This document shows positions 8,665-15,795 of a DNA stretch of 64,000 nt, in pieces. Position 1 is the stretch's first letter; the number at the start of each line of letters is the position of its first letter. Source of the stretch: Geomicrobium sp. JCM 19039 (GTDB taxonomy: Bacteria; Bacillota; Bacilli; Bacillales; Marinococcaceae). Made by a program: the position numbers and the translations under genes. The notes beneath the pieces are model-generated. The model saw nothing but the letters and a program-made list of their open reading frames with translations. It was not told the origin of the DNA and searched no databases. Location of the stretch: contig NZ_BAXB01000005.1 of NCBI RefSeq assembly GCF_000698145.1, positions 62,001 to 126,000 of the forward strand. Reading direction: 5' to 3'.

Positions 8665-11112
8665 ATGTCAAAAAAACAGAACCATAATAATAGGTCAAAA
8701 GAATTAACGGAGGGTACGATGTTCGTTGCTCATTATCGAGAAAGAGATGAAAAAGATCAACTCGTGCGAGACCATTTATTGGAAACGATGTGTTTATCTG
8801 AAGGGTATGGTTCAAAGTTAAATGTAAAGCATATCGCCGGTTTAGCTGGACTGTTGCATGATTTAGGAAAGTATAGTGATGATTTTCAACTTTATTTGTA
8901 TCAAGCGGTTTTTGAACCTGAGAAATCAATTTTTCAAAGAGGGGATGTCGACCATGCCACCGCGGGTGGAAAACTCCTTTATGAGAAATATTATACGAAA
9001 GACAGCTCGCCCCACGAAAAATTACTTGTAGAGGTTGTTGGGAACGCCATTATTTCTCATCACGGTAATCTTCATGATTACATTACTCCTGATAATGAAT
9101 CCCAATTTTTAAATCGGATCACGAAAGAGAAGTTACACCAATTCGAAGAAGTCAAACTGCGGTTCTATGAAGAAGTGATTTCTGAGATTGAGTTTGAGGC
9201 GTATGTGGTAAAAGCTGTAGAAGAACTCGAGCAATTTGGATCATATGCGATTGATGGAAGCTTTTTTCTTACGAAGTTCGTTTTTAGTTGCTTGGTCGAT
9301 GCAGACCGTACGAATACAAGGGAATTTGAACTAGGCGTTTCTTCAACAATAACCACACATGAAAAACCAGAGTTTAAACGCTATTATCATACGTTGATGA
9401 AATATCTTAAGTCTCTTAAACAAAAAGAAAATGCGGACGAGCCCATTAATGTACTTAGAAGAGAGATGTCCGAGAAATGTGAAAAGTATGCGAACAAGCC
9501 TTCTGGCATTTACACACTATCCATTCCTACCGGTGGCGGCAAAACGCTCGCAAGTCTTCGTTATGCCTTGAAACATGCTGAGAAATATGGCAAAGATCGA
9601 ATCATCTACATCGTACCTTATACAACCATCATTGAACAAAATGCTCAGGAAGTTCGATGTCGACTCGATGCCGCCGACGATGTTTTAGAATATCACTCAA
9701 ACCTCGTTGATGAAACCGTTTGGGATCTCGGTGATAAGGGCGATGAATTTGAAGACGGACACGTAACAAAAAAACAGAAGCTTAAACTCTCTGCCGAAGA
9801 TTTCTCAGCACCGATCATTTTTACGACGATGGTTCAGTTTTTAAATGTGTTTTATGCGAAAGGGAACCGGAATACGAGGCGTTTACACAATTTTAGCAAC
9901 TCAATTATTATTTTTGATGAAGTTCAAAAGGTTCCTTTACATTGCTTGTCATTATTTAATGAAGCAGTTAATTTTCTGCATCAACGCGCACAATCATCAA
10001 TACTACTTTGTACAGCGACTCAACAACGTTGGGGGACATCGCATATAAACTGGTGAAAAATGAAAATGATGAAATCATAACTAATTTACCAGCAATTGGA
10101 GAGTCATTTAAACGCGTTAATGTAGTGGATAAGACTAAAAAGCAGATAAATAATGATTCACTCGTAGAGTGGACGATGGAAAGCATTAAAGATTGGGGTA
10201 GCACATTAATTATTCTTAATACTAAGCGCGTAGTTAAGGAATTATATGAAAAGTTACAAAGTGAAAACATTCAAGTCTTTCACCTAAGTACATCAATGTG
10301 TCCAGCACATCGTAATGATCAGTTAGAACAAATAAAGAAAAAGCTAGAATTTAATATTCCGTTTGTTTGTGTTACGACTGCTCTGATAGAAGCGGGCGTG
10401 GATGTAGATTTCAAGTGTGTTGTTCGGTCTCTTACGGGCTTAGACTCTATTGCTCAAGCAGCAGGTCGTTGTAATAGAAATGGAGATGATGATAGTAGAG
10501 ATGTTTTTGTTATTGACCATGCTGAAGAAGATTTAGACAAGTTAATCGATGTAAAAGCTGGTAAGGCGATTTCTAAACGAATGATAAGGTACTATATGAA
10601 GCGACCATCATGTTATCAGCATAATTTGTTTGGGGAAATAGCAATGAGAGAATTTTTTTGAGAAATTTTATGAAGAAAGAAAAGGGGTTTTTAACTACAC
10701 TATAAAAAAGTATGAATCAACAATGACGAGCATCACAATTAATACAGATTTAAGTGATTTCATTGAGGAATACAATGAAAATAACAAAGATAGCTTCCCG
10801 CTAGTACAGAAAAGTAGCATGACGACAGCTGCTAAGCATTTTACTGCAATTGATCAAAAAACCACTTCAATTATTGTTCCTTATGGCAATGAAAGTAATG
10901 GAGGTAAAAGTATTATTGCTGATTTAGGAAGCAATAATATAATAGATGACTTGTCATATACTTTAAAACGAGCTCAACAATACACGATCAATGTATTTGA
11001 ACATGAATTAAATGATCTGAAAAATAAGAATGCGATTATATCTCATCTTGACGATGCTGTCTTGGAATTACGTGAGAATTGGTACAGTGAAGAATATGGT
11101 GTTGAATTATAA
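8665..11112 (+). CDS. cas3: CRISPR-associated helicase-nuclease Cas3, type I-C (two frameshifts)
   Basis: Cas3 is the nuclease-helicase recruited by the I-C Cascade to degrade target DNA. ATG 8665 follows AAGGAGG. The HD domain shows LLHDLGKYSDD (His65-Asp66) and IISHHGN; the helicase shows Walker A PTGGGKT (residues 288-294), a DEVQ box (418-421), LLCTATQ and motif VI QAAGRCNRNG. The frame breaks near 10023, where one missing C after ACTCAA restores CTATQPTLGDIAYKL, and at a 7-base T-run (10653-10659), where one T too many gives a false stop. The last frame runs to 11112. The total of about 815 residues is normal for I-C Cas3. Given similar breaks in essential genes, I believe the gene is functional. 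It lies 414 bases upstream of cas5c, an unusually long gap for a cas operon. Confidence 0.92.
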
Positions 11113-11116
11113 GGTA

Positions 11117-11222
11117 ATGGGGAGTTGAGGAATCTAATGTACTATTTTCAACTTCCCCATCATTCAAGGTTTTAGAGCTAGTCATTTTAATTCTTATTTC
11201 AATCCACGCACCACAAGGTGCG
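11117..11222 (-). ncRNA. Candidate crRNA-like regulatory RNA (CreA/CreR-like)
   Basis: Inferred small RNA on the minus strand. A perfect TATAAT (plus coordinates 11228-11233) ends six bases before a degenerate CRISPR repeat (11222 to 11196), so transcription should begin at the repeat. After it come exactly 35 bases (11195 to 11161), the same length as a spacer in the array. A hairpin follows, made of the complement of 11149-11160 and of 11117-11127 (11-12 bp with one bulge). Cas5c could process the repeat to give a normal 5' handle. The spacer portion resembles the promoter of the small ORF at 11379. No -35 box is obvious. The closest known analogues are CreA antitoxin RNAs and Cas-regulating crRNA-like RNAs. 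Confidence 0.72.
11196..11222 (-). repeat. Degenerate solitary CRISPR repeat (psi-R)
   Basis: On the minus strand this is CGCACC-TTGT-GGTGCG followed by TGGATTGAAAT: a 6-bp stem, 4-base loop, and the type I-C 3' handle. Its last 16 bases, GTGCGTGGATTGAAAT, are identical to the repeats in the array at 15352-15515, while the stem-loop is three bases shorter. It stands alone in the cas3-cas5c gap, about 4.1 kb from the array and in the opposite orientation. Confidence 0.92.
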
Positions 11223-11282
11223 AATAAATTATATGTAATTATTATGATTAAACTTTGAAATAAGAACTGAATGTAGTAAGAA

Positions 11283-11310
11283 TTCAAGAAATAAAATAAC
11301 TAAATATAAA
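11283..11310 (+). promoter_or_regulatory. Predicted Cascade target site over the small-ORF promoter
   Basis: TTC at 11283-11285 is the type I-C PAM. The bases after it (11286 onward, AAGAAATAAAATAACTA) match the crRNA-like spacer (AAGAATTAAAATGACTA) at all of the first 17 positions except 6 and 13. Overall 20 of 25 match. Position 6 is unpaired in type I crRNA-target hybrids and is tolerated. The site covers a possible promoter, TTCAAG (11283-11288), 16 bases, TATAAA (11305-11310), so a bound Cascade would block it. Confidence 0.7.
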
Positions 11311-11378
11311 TGAAAGGAATCGACACAAATATTCCATATCAACATATTATGTTGTGATTACTCATGGAGGAGGAGCGT

Positions 11379-11474
11379 GTGAATCAAAGGATTAAACATA
11401 TTTTAGGGAAAATAACTTTAGGGATTATTATTAAAGTAGTTGGTGAGATGATATGGCGTTTTATTAGGGTCTAA
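11379..11474 (+). CDS. 31-aa cationic hydrophobic peptide, candidate CreT-like toxin
   Basis: A short ORF between cas3 and cas5c. The GTG at 11379 is placed five bases after AGGAGG within an extended GGAGGAGGAG (11366-11375), one of the strongest ribosome sites in the window. An in-frame ATG at 11364 lacks a ribosome site. The peptide starts VNQRIKHILGKITLGIIIKV and continues to an R-V end. It has six Arg/Lys (positions 4, 6, 11, 19, 27, 30), one Glu and a central run of Ile/Leu/Val, so it could form an amphipathic or membrane-inserting helix like many type I toxins. It has no homologue I recognise. The 5' untranslated region holds a 15-base palindrome (11340-11354). A leader peptide for cas5c is the main alternative. 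Confidence 0.6.
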   Translation: MNQRIKHILGKITLGIIIKVVGEMIWRFIRV

Positions 11475-11479
11475 GCAAA

Positions 11480-11511
11480 CCAACGCCTTTTCAGTGTAGA
11501 AGAGGCGTTGG
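11480..11511 (+). promoter_or_regulatory. Strong hairpin between the small ORF and cas5c
   Basis: CCAACGCCTTTTC (11480-11492) pairs with GAAGAGGCGTTGG (11499-11511), 13 bp with a single T-G wobble and a 6-base loop. No T-run follows, and cas5c starts 15 bases later. It looks like an mRNA-stability or attenuation element separating expression of the small ORF from the cas genes. Confidence 0.75.
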
Positions 11512-11526
11512 TACACGAGGTGAGAT

Positions 11527-12237
11527 ATGAAAAATCAAATTGAATTTGAAGTTTATGGTGATTATGCACTTTTTACCGACCCACTTACAAAAATCGGGGG
11601 TGAAAAATTGTCCTATAGCGTGCCCACATATGAAGCATTAAAGGGGATTTGTATGTCTATTTATTGGAAGCCAACAATTATTTACTACATTGATGAAGTT
11701 CGTGTTATGAATCCAATTGAAATGGAGTCAAAAGGGATAAGGCCTGTTGATTATACAGGTAAGAATGACTTGGCTAATTATACGTATCTAAAAGGGGTTC
11801 GATATCAAGTGAAAGCACATTTTAAATTTAACTACAATCGACCTGAGTTAGAATATGATCGCAATGAGGGAAAACATTTTAATATATTACAACGTTCATT
11901 AAAAGCTGGGGGAAGAAGAGATGTTTTTCTAGGTACTCGCGAATGTCAAGGCTATGTTGAACCATGCAAGTTTGGAAGTGGAACAGGTTGTTATGATAAA
12001 AGTGGAACTCACAAATTAGGGACTATGGTACATGGATTTAATTACCCTGATGAAACAGGCAGGGATCAATTAGAAGTCAGGCTATGGCAAGTAGATATGA
12101 TAAATGGCCGCATTAAATTCGATAATCCTGAAGATTGTAATCTGGTACGGTCTATAAAAAAAATGGAAGCAAAGAAATTTGGTAATGAGAATTTGACATC
12201 GGTGGAGGAGTTGACAAAACAAATTGGAGGTGAATAA
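11527..12237 (+). CDS. cas5c: CRISPR-associated protein Cas5c (Cas5d), crRNA-processing endonuclease
   Basis: In type I-C, Cas5 replaces Cas6: it cuts the precursor at the repeat stem and stays as the 5' handle cap of Cascade. The protein is 236 residues, the normal length. Tyr46 (CMSIYWKP) and the Lys116-His117 pair (NEGKHFNI) fall exactly where the catalytic Tyr46/Lys116/His117 are described for Bacillus halodurans Cas5d. A glycine-rich loop, [21 protein letters not shown], follows. The ribosome site is CGAGGTGAG. It starts the cas5-cas8-cas7 unit and is separated from cas3 by the candidate regulatory RNA and toxin locus. It should be able to process both the array transcript and the solitary repeat. 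Confidence 0.95.
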   Translation: MKNQIEFEVYGDYALFTDPLTKIGGEKLSYSVPTYEALKGICMSIYWKPTIIYYIDEVRVMNPIEMESKGIRPVDYTGKNDLANYTYLKGVRYQVKAHFKFNYNRPELEYDRNEGKHFNILQRSLKAGGRRDVFLGTRECQGYVEPCKFGSGTGCYDKSGTHKLGTMVHGFNYPDETGRDQLEVRLWQVDMINGRIKFDNPEDCNLVRSIKKMEAKKFGNENLTSVEELTKQIGGE

Positions 12238-12243
12238 TCAACG

Positions 12244-14127
12244 ATGAATTGGTTAAATGATTTGTACAATACATACAACCGGAATATACAACAGGTTGGG
12301 GTATGGGAAGAAAAGAAAGATGGAAGTGAATATACTTTATTACCGATTGCGCATACAACACAACAAGCACATATTGAAGTAACAATTGATCATGAAGGGG
12401 ATTTTTTAGAAGCAAGTGTGATTGGAAAAGTTAGCACAGTTCTTCCTTGTACTGAGAAGTCGTTAATACGTACTAGTAATGTAGAGCCACATCCTTTACA
12501 TGACAAGCTTATGTACGTAGCCGGTGATTTTCAGAAATATGGTGGTAAGAATAGAGGTAAAGATCAAACACCGCACGAGAAATATCTGGATAATCTTAGA
12601 AAATGGGCTATGTCAGAAAACACGACGATACAAGTGAGGAGCATATATGAATATCTTAAAAAGGGTAGCCTTATCGAGGATTTAATTGACGAAAACGTGC
12701 TGTTTGTGGATGAGAACAACAAGTTGATTGAAAAATGGAAAAGTGATTATGGAGATTTAATTGACACAAAACCTAAAATATTCACATTCATTGATAACCA
12801 ATTTGGTGCGTTTATAAGAATCAATGTAGTATCTCCTAGCTTAAATACCCCTGTATGGAAAGATACTAAGATGTATGAGTCATTTATAACATTTTACAAT
12901 GATCAGTTAGGAGAAAAGGGTATTTGCTATGTTAAAGGCAATGAGACTCCTCTAATTGACAAACATCCCGCTGGAGTTCGATACCCTGGAGATAAAGCCA
13001 AATTAATCTCAGGTAACGAAACGATCGGTTTTAGAGGGAGGTTTAAAAAAGAAAATGAAGCTGTAGGTGTCGGTTATGATGTTTCTCAGAAAGCACATAA
13101 TGCGTTAAAGTGGCTCATTCAAAAACAAAGTAGGAACTTCAAAGGACGAGTACTCACAGTGTGGGGAAGTAAAGACGAACCATTGCCTGTACCTAATGAT
13201 GGAACAGATGTTAATAACGAAGCTAGTAAACAAGAGGTGAAAGAAACTAAAGCAGATATTAAGGGTTATATTGCCAATAAAGTATACAAATCTTTTGCTG
13301 GATATAGCAATAACCTTAATACTAGAAGTGAAGTTAGCATTCTAATTTTGGATTCTGCTACTGAAGGGAGAATGGCAATTGTATACTATCGAAATATGAA
13401 CAAGAAGCATTACTTAGATAATTTAGTATACTGGCATCAAACATGTGCATGGAGACACTTATATTTAGACGAAAGTAATAAAGAGCAATCATTTGTTGGT
13501 GCTCCGACTACTGAGGATATTGCTTATGCAGCTTACGGACAGAGGGTAAATGACAAGATAGTTAAAGGTTTTATAGAAAGAATACTACCTTGCATTATTG
13601 ATAAAAAACCAATTCCTATAGACATCGTTAGAAGTACGTATAACCGAGCAATAAATCCGATTGGGCTTAATTATAAAGCTAACAAATCTTATGAATGGGA
13701 AAAGTTGTTTAGTATTAGTTGTGCATTAATACGAAAAAGGTACTCGGATAGAGAGGAGTTTTGGGATGTGGCATTAAACACAGAAACAACAGACCGAAGT
13801 TATTTATTTGGTCGCTTATTAGCAATGGCGGATTTTTTTGAACGAGGTGAGCTAGAAGCAAATCGTGCAACAAACGCCATGAGGTACATGAATTCTTATG
13901 TAAACAATCCGACTCGGACTTGGTCAACAATTGAACAATCATTACAACCTTACTACGTCAGAAAAGGTGCAACGATTCGTTTTCATCTAGAAAGAGTGCA
14001 GCAAGTGATGGAGAAATTTGAATTTGAAGATTTTAATAATGATCCTTTATCTGATCTATTTACACTTGGTTTTTACAGTCAACGCCTTGAACTTTATAAC
14101 CAAATTAAGAAGGGGACAACAAAATGA
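12244..14127 (+). CDS. cas8c: CRISPR-associated protein Cas8c (Csd1), Cascade large subunit
   Basis: The large subunit of the type I-C Cascade, which reads the PAM and recruits Cas3. It is 627 residues, a normal length for Csd1. It opens with MNWLNDLYNTYNRN, includes KLISGNETIGFRGRF and the family's 'GYDVSQKAHNALKWLI' helix. The C-terminal part contains the internally initiated Cas11c small-subunit region typical of I-C systems; I see no separate cas11 gene. The start at 12244 follows GGAGGTGA. The stop overlaps the cas7c start by four bases (ATGA), implying translational coupling. The frame is intact over 1.9 kb, notable in a window full of frame breaks. Confidence 0.95.
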   Translation: MNWLNDLYNTYNRNIQQVGVWEEKKDGSEYTLLPIAHTTQQAHIEVTIDHEGDFLEASVIGKVSTVLPCTEKSLIRTSNVEPHPLHDKLMYVAGDFQKYGGKNRGKDQTPHEKYLDNLRKWAMSENTTIQVRSIYEYLKKGSLIEDLIDENVLFVDENNKLIEKWKSDYGDLIDTKPKIFTFIDNQFGAFIRINVVSPSLNTPVWKDTKMYESFITFYNDQLGEKGICYVKGNETPLIDKHPAGVRYPGDKAKLISGNETIGFRGRFKKENEAVGVGYDVSQKAHNALKWLIQKQSRNFKGRVLTVWGSKDEPLPVPNDGTDVNNEASKQEVKETKADIKGYIANKVYKSFAGYSNNLNTRSEVSILILDSATEGRMAIVYYRNMNKKHYLDNLVYWHQTCAWRHLYLDESNKEQSFVGAPTTEDIAYAAYGQRVNDKIVKGFIERILPCIIDKKPIPIDIVRSTYNRAINPIGLNYKANKSYEWEKLFSISCALIRKRYSDREEFWDVALNTETTDRSYLFGRLLAMADFFERGELEANRATNAMRYMNSYVNNPTRTWSTIEQSLQPYYVRKGATIRFHLERVQQVMEKFEFEDFNNDPLSDLFTLGFYSQRLELYNQIKKGTTK

Positions 14128-14981
14128 AGACATTAGATAAGAAGATTGACTTTGCAGTAGTTATTTCAGTCACAAAAGCAAACCCTAATGGAGATCCTTT
14201 AAATGGCAATCGACCTCGTCAAAATTATGAAGGTTATGGTGAAATTTCTGATGTGGCTATAAAAAGAAAAATAAGAAATCGTTTGCAAGACATGGGTCAA
14301 TCAGTATTTGTTCAATCAGAAGACCGTAAAGATGACGGATTTAGAAGTTTAAAGGATAGAGCTGAATCTGATGAAAAATTAGCTGGAATGCTAAAAGATA
14401 ATAAGGCCTCAGTTGATGAATTCTCAATAATCGCATGTGAAAATTGGATCGACGTTAGAAGCTTTGGTCAAGTGTTTGCGTTTAAAAATTCTAAAATATC
14501 AGTAGGTGTTCGCGGACCGGTTTCAGTACATACTGCTATGAGCATTGATCCAGTCAATATTGTTAGTACACAAATTACGAAAAGTGTGAACTCTGTCACT
14601 GGTGATAAAAAAGGTGAAGACACAATGGGTATGAAACATCGTGTTGATTTTGGGGTCTATCTGTTCAAAGGTAGTATTAACACGCAACTTTCAGAGAAAA
14701 CAGGGTTTACGTATGAAGACGCTGAGAAAATAAAACAAGCGCTCGTCACCTTGTTTGAAAACGATACGTCTTCAGCTCGTCCTGATGGTAGCATGGAAGT
14801 TCATAATGTCTACTGGTGGGAACATTCATCAGCGCTCGGACAATATTCTTCTGCGAAAGTGCACCGTTCTCTACAAATCAAAGCGAAGACCGACACACCA
14901 ACGGCTTTCGATGAAGACAATTATGCTGTTGAGTTACATGAATTGGAAGGGCTCACTCCAGAAGTGTTACATGGACAATAA
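14124..14981 (+). CDS. cas7c: CRISPR-associated protein Cas7c (Csd2), Cascade backbone
   Basis: Forms the helical backbone that wraps the crRNA spacer in the I-C Cascade. It is 285 residues. The family signature near the N-terminus is clear (VTKANPNGDPLNGNRPRQN), followed by 'SDVAIKRKIRNRLQDMG' and 'DVRSFGQVFAF'. MEVHNVYWWEHSSALGQYSS lies in the C-terminal half. It overlaps cas8c by four bases, and its last codons overlap the cas4 remnant start at 14971, the normal I-C arrangement. The frame is intact. Confidence 0.95.
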   Translation: MKTLDKKIDFAVVISVTKANPNGDPLNGNRPRQNYEGYGEISDVAIKRKIRNRLQDMGQSVFVQSEDRKDDGFRSLKDRAESDEKLAGMLKDNKASVDEFSIIACENWIDVRSFGQVFAFKNSKISVGVRGPVSVHTAMSIDPVNIVSTQITKSVNSVTGDKKGEDTMGMKHRVDFGVYLFKGSINTQLSEKTGFTYEDAEKIKQALVTLFENDTSSARPDGSMEVHNVYWWEHSSALGQYSSAKVHRSLQIKAKTDTPTAFDEDNYAVELHELEGLTPEVLHGQ

Positions 14982-15072
14982 TATTGAAGAGTATTTAATG
15001 CTATCCGGCTTGCAACATTTTCAGTTTTGCAAGCGGCAATGGGTGCTCATTCAGATTGAACAACAAATGTAG
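14971..15072 (+). pseudogene. cas4: cas4 remnant (first 33 codons)
   Basis: ATG 14971 overlaps the end of cas7c, as in intact I-C operons. The 33 codons (EYLMLSGLQHFQFCKRQWVL then IQIEQQM) are the N-terminus of Cas4, including the first iron-sulfur cluster cysteine in QFCKRQW. The frame stops at TAG 15070-15072, exactly where sequence resembling the end of cas2 begins. The remaining roughly 185 residues of Cas4 are gone, so the protein cannot process prespacers. Confidence 0.9.
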
Positions 15073-15179
15073 ATGAGGATAGCTTGCGAATCTATCGCTT
15101 AGGTAAAAACTATAAATCAAAAGTAGAACACATCGGAGCAAAACCATCAATTAATATTGAAGAACCGCTCATCTTTTAA
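15072..15179 (+). pseudogene. cas2: cas2 remnant (last 35 codons)
   Basis: From 15072 the frame encodes DEDSLRIYRLGKNYKSKVEH and IGAKPSINIEEPLIF before TAA at 15177-15179. This is the C-terminal strand and tail of type I-C Cas2. It has no start and sits directly against the cas4 fragment, so one deletion removed most of cas4, all of cas1 and most of cas2. The CRISPR leader follows immediately, as it would after intact cas2. Confidence 0.9.
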
Positions 15180-15351
15180 CTGGTGCGAACCCTAAGCGAA
15201 CATAAAATCCCTAGGTGACCCGCACCAGTATTTCGGTCAATTGTGTGAAAGTGTGTGATTAGATTTGGTCTAATACGGGGATTTTGCTAATTTTCATAAG
15301 CAAAAACTTTAGGTTTAGGAGGAATTTGACTTTTTTACGGAAAATTCCGCC
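15180..15351 (+). promoter_or_regulatory. CRISPR leader
   Basis: About 170 AT-rich bases between the cas2 remnant and the first repeat. It begins with a hairpin, CTGGTGCG (15180-15187) with CGCACCAG (15221-15228), of the kind that follows cas2 in I-C loci. The array's degenerate terminal repeat is at the far end, which supports this side as the leader. Confidence 0.75.
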
Positions 15352-15515
15352 ATCGCACTCCGTGTGAGTGCGTGGATTGAAATTCCGAGTCCCAGCTTGA
15401 TGTGGGTTAGTTCCAAAGGTCGCACTCCGTGTGAGTGCGTGGATTGAAATTACGATACTTTGCGCAACAGACTTCGTATTCTTGTCGCACTCCGTGTGAG
15501 TGCGTGGATTGGAAT
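15352..15515 (+). CRISPR. Type I-C CRISPR array, three repeats and two spacers
   Basis: Three 32-base repeats at 15352-15383, 15419-15450 and 15484-15515. The consensus starts GTCGCACTCCGTGTGAG and ends TGCGTGGATTGAAAT. The first repeat has AT instead of GT at its 5' end; the last has ATTGGAAT instead of ATTGAAAT, marking the trailer end. The spacers are 35 bases (15384-15418) and 33 bases (15451-15483). The repeat class matches the adjacent cas5c-cas8c-cas7c genes. With adaptation genes lost, the array should be frozen. Confidence 0.97.
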
Positions 15516-15623
15516 GAGCTGGAAACGCTGTTTGCTCATTGAGCAACTCAAAATGCTTTCGATCTTGAGACATAGGTCTTTTTGTTTTATTTTTAAAAAT
15601 AATAAAAAATAAAAGGTGAACCA

Positions 15624-15740
15624 TTGACATAGTTAACTAATAGGAATAGTATGATAAAAAAGAAAATCAGACGCGCTGACCGGACAACCGAAGGCCGACG
15701 TATAGAATGGGTTGACACTCTATACGTCTGGTCTTTTTTT
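15624..15740 (+). promoter_or_regulatory. Promoter and leader attenuator of sulfate transporter operon
   Basis: TTGACA (15624-15629), 17 bases, TAGTAT (15647-15652) is a near-consensus vegetative promoter. The leader holds a textbook terminator: GACGTATAGA (15697-15706), TCTATACGTC (15719-15728), then seven T (15734-15740). Upstream, ATCAGACG (15666-15673) can instead pair with CGTCTGGT (15725-15732), disrupting that terminator. Mutually exclusive stems indicate transcription attenuation, presumably in response to sulfur supply. The conserved S-box (SAM-I) sequence blocks are absent, and I recognise no known riboswitch class. Confidence 0.75.
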
Positions 15741-15795
15741 CTTAAATCATACTATTTTCATTTGAATTATCAGTTATGTGAGGAGAGGATGTTTT

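Noticed and set aside
8665-11112. cas3 as a pseudogene or a programmed frameshift gene
   Set aside because: Both breaks are single-base run errors like those in essential genes here; no slippery-site stimulatory structure is seen.
15259-15630. 123-codon minus-strand ORF with repeated NPRTHTECD-like segments
   Set aside because: It is a translation of the CRISPR repeats and spacers on the opposite strand, with no ribosome site.
15624-15795. S-box (SAM-I) riboswitch before sbp
   Set aside because: The conserved S-box sequence blocks are absent and the leader is too short.
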